Shown here: positions 56,783-64,000 of the stretch, piece by piece
How positions within the stretch are numbered: position 1 is the first letter of the stretch
Layout: every line of letters begins with the position of its first letter
DNA from: Roseiarcus sp963751165
GTDB lineage: Bacteria > Pseudomonadota > Alphaproteobacteria > Rhizobiales > Beijerinckiaceae
Direction of reading: 5' to 3'
DNA length: 64,000 bases
NCBI GenBank assembly: GCA_963751165.1
Contig: CAVVTP010000017.1
Coordinates: 141,185-205,184 of the forward strand
Notes under the pieces: generated by a model
The model's database searches: none
What the model saw: only the letters and a program-made list of their open reading frames with translations
Told to the model about the DNA's origin: nothing
Made by a program: the position numbers and the translations under genes

Positions 56783-57127
56783 CTGCTCGCCCTTGCGGTG
56801 CCTACGGTCCGAGACTGCCGTTCGGCCGAAGGACGCAAAAGTGTCCAGTTCCGCTGCGTTCGGAGAAATCGATGTCCAAAGCGCGGCAGGGCTTTTTCTA
56901 AAAACCGACCATCGCCCCCTCGTTTTGCCGAGCTGTCTCAGCGCCGCAACGTAGAGCCCCAGCTGATCAGGACTGAATCATCCTGATTCGTCTTGTCCGC
57001 AACCGCCGATCGGAAGCGGTGTGGCGATGGAGCGCGGCTCTGGGAGCTACGCGAATGGCTTGTGCTTTAGACATTCGAGATCGCAACAAGAAGCGCTCCG
57101 TCGGGAAAATGGTCTTGTCGTTTTCCT
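56783..57127. other. Intergenic stretch with a nested GANTC palindrome
   Basis: No gene seen. At 56966-56989 two overlapping palindromes occur: ATCAGGA/TCCTGAT around an 8-base loop (56966-56987), and GAATCA-TCC-TGATTC (56975-56989), which holds two GANTC sites. Confidence 0.4.
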
Positions 57128-57181
57128 AAAAAAAAAAAATAAAAAAAAAAAATCTCGCCCTACGCCACGATACCGAGGGCG
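57128..57181 (-). terminator. Rho-independent terminator for tRNA-His
   Basis: On the minus strand CGCCCT pairs with AGGGCG, followed by AGA and then T12-A-T12. It lies 140 bases after the tRNA gene in its direction of transcription. The T tract is unusually long for this genome and for any terminator. Confidence 0.65.
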
Positions 57182-57321
57182 TTGTCGTGCGACGGCCGTT
57201 CGTTGCAGCGCGAGCGCATCCAAACTCTCCGCCTCAAGCCATTGATCGACCCCGGCCGGTGCAGTCGCGATTGACCGGCGCCGCCATTGTCACAATTCGA
57301 GCTAATTGTTTGATTTCGAAA

Positions 57322-57398
57322 TGGTACCGCCACCCCGGCTCGAACGGGGGACCTCTAGATCCACAATCTAGCGCTCTAACCAGCTGAGCTATGGCGGC
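57322..57398 (-). tRNA. tRNA-His(GTG)
   Basis: 77 bases with encoded CCA. Acceptor stem GCCGCCA pairs with TGGCGGT; D arm GCTC...GAGC; anticodon stem CTAGA/TCTAG with loop TTGTGGA (anticodon GTG at 57362-57364); T arm CCCCG-TTCGAGC-CGGGG. Discriminator base is A73 and the stem begins at G1, with no G-1:C73 pair, the known alphaproteobacterial exception for tRNA-His. Confidence 0.95.
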
Positions 57399-57545
57399 AA
57401 GGTTCGCGTCGGCTGCGAAACTAGTGTCAAAGCTCCGGTCTTGCAAGCGAGCGAGCGTGCACCAAGAACGCCGCCGACAATTCACGGAGACGCAAATTGA
57501 CTGGCGGTTGGGGAACGCGCGGAAGAGCGAGATGCGCCGTCTGAG

Positions 57546-57566
57546 CGCCGCCCCATTAGGGCGGCG
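57546..57566 (-). terminator. Stem-loop after the phasin genes
   Basis: CGCCGCCC and GGGCGGCG form an 8-bp GC stem with a 5-base loop, 27 bases past the phasin stop. There is no T run on the phasin strand, so it may be a Rho-dependent or mRNA-stabilising end. Confidence 0.45.
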
Positions 57567-57592
57567 TTCATCGAGATGCAGGAGGCGCGGGA

Positions 57593-58099
57593 TCAGACCC
57601 CGTTCTTGAAGGTCTTTGCGACCTGTTCCTTCACCGGCTCGATCGTTTCGATCATCGTCTTCTGCGCCAGGGCGCCGAGATCCTTAAATTGAGCCGACAC
57701 TGCGTTGACCTGCTTGCGAGCGAACTCGCTCTGAAGAGCGACCAGATCCGGCAGGGTCTTGACGGCGAAAGAGGCCCTGATGAAATCGAGATTGGCCTCG
57801 CCATTTGCACGCAAGGCTTCCAGCGCCTTGGCGTTGATCGCAACCACACCATCTTTCGCCGCCGCGAAACTCATTTCGAAAGCGTTCGCGGCGTCGTCGA
57901 CGGAAGACTTCGCCCTGGCGAAGGCGGCCCGCGACTCGCTGACCCCCTTTTCCAGCGCCGTGCGAACACTATCCTGCATTTCGGCGGCCGGCTCGAGAAC
58001 CGCCGCCACAGCCTCTTCAGCGTTTGGAATTTCGGCGTCGAGATCGGGCTCCACGAAAGCGGAAGCGCGGACGGCGCCTTTCTTTGGAGAACTAGCCAT
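57593..58099 (-). CDS. Phasin family protein
   Basis: 168 residues, helical, no membrane segment. The phasin core has KGVSESRAAFARAKSSVDDAANAFEMSFAAAKDGVVAINAKALEALRANGEANLDFI and VALQSEFARKQVNAVSAQFKDLGALAQK. Phasins coat polyhydroxyalkanoate granules. Its ATG overlaps the stop of the upstream phasin gene by 8 bases, so the two are co-translated. Confidence 0.9.
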   Translation of the reverse strand: MASSPKKGAVRASAFVEPDLDAEIPNAEEAVAAVLEPAAEMQDSVRTALEKGVSESRAAFARAKSSVDDAANAFEMSFAAAKDGVVAINAKALEALRANGEANLDFIRASFAVKTLPDLVALQSEFARKQVNAVSAQFKDLGALAQKTMIETIEPVKEQVAKTFKNGV

Positions 58100-58520
58100 T
58101 TGCTTTTCCTTTGGACTTGGAGGGCAGGAACAATCGATGCAGACCGTTCAAATCGAACTGGGGCCCGGCGACGCTCTTCTGAACGGCGTTGCCGAGCTCC
58201 TTGGCCTGCTTCGGCAAGGCCGCAAACTGCGTTCTCAGGTACTCGCTCTGAAGCGCAAACGCTTCCTGCGGATCTTTGGCCTTGACCAGATTGTTCGCCA
58301 GGTCAAGCGCCGCGTTCACGTTCTGCTCGGTGCAGGTCAAGACGTGAGCCACGACCGACCTCGAGCCGCTGTGACCTCTATTGGCCGCGTCGCCGGCCGC
58401 GCCGGCGGCGAGGTGGGCGACCGCGAGAAAACCTTCAAAGGCTTTGCGCGCCTGCTCCACGTTTCCGTCGGCAAGATTGCGCAGCTCATTCGGGACTGCA
58501 AATGGAGAATTCATCATCAC
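58092..58520 (-). CDS. Phasin family protein
   Basis: 142 residues. NVEQARKAFEGFLAVAHLAAGAAG at the N terminus and PQEAFALQSEYLRTQFAALPKQAKELGNAVQKS are typical of the Phasin_2 family. It ends in a basic tail (KSKGKANG). First of a two-phasin operon; a second phasin may give mixed coats on the granules. Confidence 0.9.
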   Translation of the reverse strand: MMMNSPFAVPNELRNLADGNVEQARKAFEGFLAVAHLAAGAAGDAANRGHSGSRSVVAHVLTCTEQNVNAALDLANNLVKAKDPQEAFALQSEYLRTQFAALPKQAKELGNAVQKSVAGPQFDLNGLHRLFLPSKSKGKANG

Positions 58521-58736
58521 CCCCTTCGAGACGGCTCCCCGACAGCGGGCCGATCGATTACGAATCGCTCATAGCACAGGTTTTGCTGCAGTGCAACATT
58601 ATTTTTTGCGTCGCACCAAGAACATTAACCGTGACGAAAAACCCGTCCAGGACAAGCGTGGTGGAATTGGCGCAACAGCGTTAAGCTTTCGCTAACGTTT
58701 CGCGCCGAAGGGGAACCTGTCGGCGCCCCGGGCCCT

Positions 58737-61713
58737 TTGTTTTGCGAGCCGACTTTGAACTCGACGCCGTCCAGACCACACGCAGATCGGACCGACCTCG
58801 ATGCGGACGAAGCCCGCGTCCTGTTCGAGGCGGCGCTCCGTGTGGAGAGTAGACCGGGCGAAAGCTGCGAGTTCGCGATCCTCGACAACAATGCCGAGAT
58901 TCTGTACGCGGCTCCGGCAGCGGCGCAGTTGTTCGGAGTGAAGGACCGGGCTGATCTGCAGCGCGCTCTGGGCGGGATAGAGGGTCCGAACGCGCGACGG
59001 CTGCGTCATCTCGCCTCGACCCTGCCGATTGGCGATCCGCCGCGACTCGAGAGAATGCGCTTTTCCCTCGGCCGGGTATCGAGAACGGTCAACATCCTTT
59101 GCGCCCGCGTCTCCGCTCCGCGCGGCGGAACGGCGCTCGCGCTCTCGGTGCAAACGCTCGAGAAGGAAGGGATCCCCGCCGAGCAGGTCGGGCTACCTGC
59201 CGGCTCCGACACGCCTGGCAGCGAGCCCGCTCATGCGGACCCGTTCGCCCCTTTAGCGTCGGTTGCCGACCGCGTCGACCGCGCTCCGCACCCGGGTGAA
59301 GGAGGGAGAATCCAAGGTCGCTCCCGATTCCTGTGGACGATCGATTCGGACGGACGTTTCGGGGCGCCGGATCCGGTGTTGATCGCGGCGCTCGGCGCCG
59401 CCGCTCCCCAGCCCGGCGAAACGCCGGAGCGTCTCATGCTCCGCACGGAGATCGAGCACGCGGGCGAGCTCGCGGCCATGATCGAGAAGCGCGAGACCTT
59501 CTCCGGTCTGGCTCTCTTCTGGCGGCGAAAGGGCGAGGATCGAAAGCTACGGCTCACGCTGTCCGCGGCGCCGACATTCGACAGCCGTCGCGCCTTCGCC
59601 GGCTATCGCGGCTTCGGGTTCCTGGACGAGTTCGAGCAAGACCGGTGACGAAGCCGACGCAACTCCGGGCCGTTCCGGTTCGGCGCCATCGGAAAGCGGA
59701 CCGTGCATCGAGCCGACCCCGGCGGCGACCCGAGCAGGCGCGCAAGAGGAGACGGCGCCCTCGTCGAACCCGCAAGGATCGGCAGCCGAGGAGGGACTCG
59801 CGAGGCTGATGGATGCGGCGCAGGTGAGCGCCCACGAAACCCCGTCTTTCCCGGCGGACGACGAAGCGGACGGCGGCGAAACCGTTTCTGCGCCGCCTGA
59901 AAGCGCAGACATGCAGACGGCTCAGCCGAGCGCGCCTCAGGAGCGGACGGCGGCGATCTACTTTCTGCGCCAGTCCGGCGCCGCGTCCTCGAAAATTGTC
60001 CCTATCCGCCCCGGGACGAGCGAAGCCCTGGCCTTGCGCGAGCAGGCGCAGGGAGAGGGCGAGAGCGTGGAGCTCAGCCGGAGCGAGCGAGACGCCTTCC
60101 GGGAAATCGCGCGGGCGCTGGTCGGCCGCGCCCCGGGCTTCCGCCTGGACGAAGACAGCGAGCCGGCGAGGCCGGCCGCCGCGACCGATGACGAATTCCC
60201 CGATTCCCCGGCGCTTGCCGACGGCGAGGGCGGGTTTTCGCGCAACGCGATGAGGCTTCTGGATCGGTTGCCGGTCGGCGTCCTGGTCTCGCGCGACGCC
60301 CATGCACTCTATCTCAACCGCCCGCTGCTCGATCTTCTGGGCTATCGCGATTTCGAACATTTCGATGCGACCGACGGGCTGGCGAAGATGTTTCGCGGCC
60401 AGGACCCGGGATCGGTGTCCGTCGAGGACCACAGCGCCTTGTCGATCGTGAGGGCGGACGGGGTCGCGCTCGCGGTCGAAGGCCACGCGCAGGCCTTCCT
60501 TTGGGAGGGCGCCCCGGCCACACTGTTCTCGCTGCGACCGTCGACGGAAGCCGAGATCGAGAACAAGGTCCGCCACGCCAAACGCGAGACGCCGGCGCCC
60601 ATCGGCTCGATACTCGATCTGCAGCACATGCTCAACCTGGCGACCGACGGCGCGGTGGTTCTCGACCCCGCCGGCCGCATCCTGTCCTTCAACCCGCCGG
60701 CGGAGCGGCTGTTCGGCTACCTGCAACACGAAGTCGTGGGCGAGAGCGTGCTGATGCTGCTCGCTCCGCAGAGCCACCCGGAAGCGACCGCTAGACTGGA
60801 TCGCCTCAGTCGCGCCGAGGAAACCGCCGCGCCCGAACCTCCCCTCGCGGTGGTGGGCCGCGACCGGGACGGCGCCGCGCTCGCTCTGGCGCTGACGCTG
60901 GCGAGGATCGGCTCGCCGGAGGCCTATTCCTATTGTGTCCTGGTTCGGGATATGAGCCGCGAACGCGAGGCGGAGGCCCGGCTGGTCGCGGCCCGGGACG
61001 CGGCGCTTGCGGCGAGCTCGGCGAAGACCGACTTTCTCGCCCAGGTGAGCCACGAGATCCGGACTCCGCTCTCCTCCGTTCTCGGGTTCGCAGAAGTGAT
61101 GATGGAGGAACGGTTCGGCCCGATCGGCAACGAGCGCTACCGCGACTACCTCAAGGACATCCACGCGTCCGGGAAACATGTGATGAGCCTGGCCGACGAT
61201 CTGCTCGACCTGAGCAAGATCGAGTCCGGCAAACTCGAGCTCGCCTTCGCCCCGGTCGACGCCAACAGCCTCATCCGCGAATGCGTCTCGCTGATGCAGC
61301 CGCAGGCCGGCCGCGAGCGCGTCATCCTGCGCGTCTCCCTCTACGAGCGGCTGCCGCAGGTGATGGTCGACGAACGCTCGCTGAAGCAGGTGATGCTCAA
61401 TCTGATGACGAACGCGGTGAAGTTCACCGAACCGGGCGGCCAGGTCATCGTCTCGACCGCGGTCGACCCCGCAGGGCAGGCCGTGATCCGGGTGCGCGAC
61501 ACCGGGGTAGGAATGAGCGAGAGCGAGGTCGGCGTCGCCCTCGAGCCGTTCGGCCAGATCGGCAAGGCCGGCCGGAAGGGGGGGGTCGGACTCGGCCTGC
61601 CGCTGACCAAAGCGCTGGTCGAGGCCAACAAGGCGGAATTCTCCATCAAGAGCCGGCGGGAGCACGGCACGCTGATCGAAATCGCCTTTCCGGTCATCCA
61701 GGCGGCGCAGTAG
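58737..61713 (+). CDS. Long PAS-domain sensor histidine kinase (PdhS/PleC-like); frameshifted
   Basis: About 992 codons. The first frame (to 59648) has a PAS-like sensory part (CEFAILDNNAEILYAAPAAAQLFGVKD and FLWTIDSDGRFGAPDPVLIAALG). The second holds another two PAS domains (AMRLLDRLPVGVLVSRDAHALYLNRPLLDLLGY; GAVVLDPAGRILSFNPPAERLFGY), the HisKA box FLAQVSHEIRTPLSSVLGFAEVMMEERFGPIGNERY and the ATPase N, G1 and G2 boxes (NLMTNAVKFTEPGG, VRDTGVGM, GVGLGLPL). One extra base at GAGTTC (59628-59633) splits them; reading GAGTC gives LDESSKTGDEADA and a continuous linker. No response-regulator gene adjoins. Start is uncertain (TTG 58737 or 58755). PdhS-type kinases control cell-cycle polarity. Confidence 0.82.
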
Positions 61714-62118
61714 CGGCTTCGCGAATCTCTTTTTTCCTGTTCGAAAAAAGACCGGGAGAAGCGGGCGCTTTCGGGACGAATCCGTCGATGATCTCTCTCC
61801 TGAACTCGGCGAAGGTCTTGTAGTCCGGTTGTGGAGCTCCAGCGAGCTGCTAAAATATCGGGACGGATTGCTCACGGCCCCAAGCCTGCTACGGCCAGAG
61901 GCATCGCCAGCATTCTGACAGATCCGGGACGAGAAGCGGCTAGCGGTGCCTTTCGGGATGAGGGGGATGAAGGTTGCGGAAAGAGTTGAGTCGGCGCACC
62001 ATGCACCTGCACCATGCACCATGGACCATGCACCAAGCAATGTGCGTGTGAATGCAGCCGCAAGTCGTCAATCCGCAAAGCTCCGCAACGATTGCCGATT
62101 GAATAAGGACTCAAGGTG
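61714..62118. other. Intergenic stretch with a hairpin and CACCATG repeats
   Basis: No gene seen. CTTTTTT/AAAAAAG inverted repeat at 61729-61750 right after the kinase stop may act as a terminator. At about 61998-62037 the word CACCATG or ACCATGCACC recurs five times in 40 bases. Confidence 0.45.
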
Positions 62119-62520
62119 ATGCCCTTTCATGTCTGCAACGGCGCGACGCTCAAGTGCGATTTCGCGGTCCCTCCGGGAATCAGCACCTTCGTGGTGCTCC
62201 CCATCCACCGCATGCTGACCAGCGACGAGCCGGCCGCCAACATCAACGACCACGTGCCGATGGTGAACGTCATGCCGTTCGGCATGTGCATGTCGCCGGG
62301 CAATCCCGCCTTCGTCTCCGCGACGGCGGCGGCGTTGGGGACCCCGACGCCCGTGCCCTGCACCCCCGCCACGCCCGCGCCCTGGGTTCCGGGCGTCGTT
62401 TCGCCCCCCGTGATCCTCGACGGAGTGCCGGCCCTCGACGACATCAGCGTTCTGCAATGCGTGCTCGGCGGAACGATCACGATTCTCTATCCCGGCGAGG
62501 TGACCGAGGAGGTCAACTGA
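62119..62520 (+). CDS. PAAR-like (DUF4280/DUF4150) protein of a type VI secretion locus
   Basis: 133 residues, Cys- and Pro-rich. It starts MPFHVCNGATLKCDFAVPPG, typical of the PAAR-like family, and has PFGMCMSPGNPAFVSATAAALG and the C-terminal VLQCVLGGTITILYPG. Such proteins are thought to cap the VgrG spike and carry effectors. VgrG is encoded 0.8 kb away. A GTG three bases earlier is an alternative start. Confidence 0.8.
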   Translation: MPFHVCNGATLKCDFAVPPGISTFVVLPIHRMLTSDEPAANINDHVPMVNVMPFGMCMSPGNPAFVSATAAALGTPTPVPCTPATPAPWVPGVVSPPVILDGVPALDDISVLQCVLGGTITILYPGEVTEEVN

Positions 62521-62558
62521 GGCGCGGCCGGCGCCGTCGAACGACCGCGCCTTGAGGC

Positions 62559-63153
62559 TCAGGCGGCGCCGGATTTCGCGGGCGAGCGAGTCGGCGCGAG
62601 CACCTTGGCGTCGCCGCCTTCGGCGAAGCGGATGCCGGCCTCGACGCAGGCTTTGGTCCAGGCCGGAATCTCGCTCATGGGCCGCTGCACGAGGGCCAGG
62701 ATGACCGCGGCCTTCACGTTGATCGCCGTGGCGTCGGGCGAAGCGCGCACCGGCGAGAAATCGTCGGCCGTGAGGCTGCCGCCCGAATAGCCGACGGCGC
62801 GGCCGAGCCATGTGGATGGAAATCTTGGTCGAGGCGGACATCGCGATCTCGAGGGCGGCGCGGCGCCGCTCTTCCTCAGGCTCCCGCACCCAATCCTCCG
62901 CCGCCAAGAGCGCGTCGTCGGTCGCGTTCCCGGAAAGCGCCCGCAGGCACTGGCAGCCCCACCAGACCGCCTCGCGGCGCGGCAGGAGGCAGGCGGCGTA
63001 GACGATCGCGTCGAATCGATGCGCGCGAGCGAGGAGTTTTCGCGCGAAATCGAGCGGGTCCTCCTCCATCGGCTGAAGGTCGATTTCGGCGGTGACCTTG
63101 GGAAACGCCTCGAAGACTTGCGGCGCCGTGTTGAAACGAAGTCGTGACGGCAT
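62559..63153 (-). CDS. DUF6931 family protein near type VI secretion genes; frameshifted
   Basis: About 198 codons. The first frame has MPSRLRFNTAPQVFEAFPKV, then AVWWGCQCLRAL and a helical middle. The second frame has GYSGGSLTADDFSPV to the end KVLAPTRSPAKSGAA. One extra base at GAAATC on the plus strand (62819-62824) separates them; reading GATTC on the coding strand gives TKIPSTWLGRAVGYSGGS. Helical cytoplasmic protein, probably an accessory of the type VI locus. Function unknown. Confidence 0.7.
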
Positions 63154-63348
63154 GGCGCTTACCTCACTGGACCCTTGTGTTTCGACAGGCTATGGCCCGA
63201 TGGGCTTTGGTGTGCCCGACCTCTCGCGCAAGCGGGGAGAAGAGACAATCGCCGCTATCGCTCCCTTCTCGCGCTCGTGGGAGGGATTCGGGGGACGTAA
63301 GGATGAACCCGATCTCGTCATGCTCCAACGGCTGCCGTAGATGCGAGG

Positions 63349-64000
63349 TCAACTGTTGATCTGGACCATCGGCGCGGTCACGCTCACGGTCGCGTTGCCG
63401 GTCACCGTGATCTCCGTCGACTGCATCGTGATGCTGGTCTGGTTCATGACGATCTGGCTCATCGAGCCGCCCGGGCCGACGTTGAGCGTGATGCTGGACG
63501 TGTCCATGATCAATTGCGTCAGCGGCGATCCCTGCGGACCGACATTGATCGTCACTTTGTTGAGCGCGTTCAGGGTGAAATTGCCGCTGCCCGGGCCGGT
63601 TCCCTGGGGAGGAACCGGGAAGCCGACGTTGATCGTCTCGTCCTGGCCGACATTCTCCGTCTGGCTGCTCACGATGTCGCGCTGCTCGTTGTTGAGCGCC
63701 TTGAACATGAGATCCTTCTGCGAGCGCAGCTTCACCTTCTCGCTGCCCGCCGTGTCGTCGAACAGGAACATGTGGTAGCCGTTGCCGCCGGTGCTGGAAC
63801 GGGTGAGAACGCCGGACTTGGTCTTCTTGTCCGGAAGCGGCATCGGCACGGTGTTGGTCCCGTTGTAGACCGAGCCGACGACGATCGGCCGGTCGGGGTC
63901 GCCCTCCTCGTAGGCGATCAGCACCTCGTCGCCGATACGGGGAATAAACAAGGCGCCGCGATGGCTGCCCGCCCAGAACTGCGCGACCCGGACGCGGCGC
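63349..64000 (-). CDS. vgrG: Type VI secretion tip protein VgrG, C-terminal part (runs off the window)
   Basis: At least 217 residues of the C terminus; the frame stays open to the window edge. The OB-fold end FIPRIGDEVLIAYEEGDPDRPIVVGSVYNG is followed by the needle region with SQKDLMF, then repeats with TLNVGP, TINVGP and TSITM that form the triple beta-helix. It ends SVTAPMVQINS. There is no C-terminal effector domain. The rest lies beyond 64000. Confidence 0.92.
   Translation of the reverse strand, partial: RRVRVAQFWAGSHRGALFIPRIGDEVLIAYEEGDPDRPIVVGSVYNGTNTVPMPLPDKKTKSGVLTRSSTGGNGYHMFLFDDTAGSEKVKLRSQKDLMFKALNNEQRDIVSSQTENVGQDETINVGFPVPPQGTGPGSGNFTLNALNKVTINVGPQGSPLTQLIMDTSSITLNVGPGGSMSQIVMNQTSITMQSTEITVTGNATVSVTAPMVQINS

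Noticed and set aside
59554..62040. An 828-codon open frame on the minus strand
   Set aside because: Antisense of the histidine kinase; no domain and typical shadow composition.

Overview
The window is a high-GC (about 64% by eye) chromosomal stretch from an alphaproteobacterium, most likely a member of the Hyphomicrobiales (Rhizobiales). The evidence is gene content and order: the tsaB-rimI-plsC-miaB-phoH-ybeY-corC-lnt series, an Irr-type Fur regulator, paired phasins, a PdhS/PleC-like histidine kinase, a tRNA-His with A73 and no G-1:C73 pair, and interspersed palindromes typical of this group. Start codons below were chosen from Shine-Dalgarno sequences and family lengths.

Layout. 0-3.4 kb: xylose-type ABC transporter (xylF, xylH, short xylG). 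3.4-4.9 kb: an alpha/beta-hydrolase fused to a GNAT domain (frameshifted). 5.1-8.8 kb: ilvB-dehydratase-ilvN, preceded by a 15-residue leader peptide and an attenuator. 8.9-17.8 kb: one-carbon/betaine-type catabolism (NCS1 permease, GMC choline-dehydrogenase-like enzyme, MttB-family methyltransferase, a TolB-like periplasmic protein, dimethylglycine-dehydrogenase-like enzyme). 18-20.6 kb: a small unknown gene and a poorly coding kilobase lying between a saccharopine-dehydrogenase fragment and the full gene. 20.7-22.8 kb: divergent metA and argB. 22.8-30.7 kb: the tRNA-modification / RNA / envelope housekeeping series ending in lnt. 30.7-31.4 kb: remnants of at least two insertion sequences. 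31.4-34.3 kb: membrane glycosyltransferase and an amino-acid-type binding protein. 34.5-40.8 kb: a MocDEF-like three-component hydroxylase set, divergent from a second sugar ABC transporter whose binding-protein gene and LacI-type regulator survive only as 5' fragments beside an IS5-family element. 41-43.9 kb: cca, DUF6111, Nudix and DUF1285 genes. 44-50.8 kb: MoxR-DUF58-DUF4159-membrane protein operon. 51.5-52.9 kb: scoAB-like CoA transferase. 53-57.4 kb: orphan ABC binding protein, nth, small unknowns, irr-like regulator, tRNA-His. 57.6-61.7 kb: two phasins and a long PAS histidine kinase. 62-64 kb: PAAR-like, DUF6931 and VgrG genes of a type VI secretion locus that continues past the window.

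The most striking global pattern is ten single-base frameshifts in eight otherwise well preserved genes, including the normally essential cca. Eight of the ten can be placed at a spot where undoing one inserted or lost base leaves a GANTC (CcrM methylation) site in frame. This points to systematic base-calling error at methylated sites in a long-read assembly rather than eight pseudogenes, so those genes are annotated as full length with the frameshift stated.
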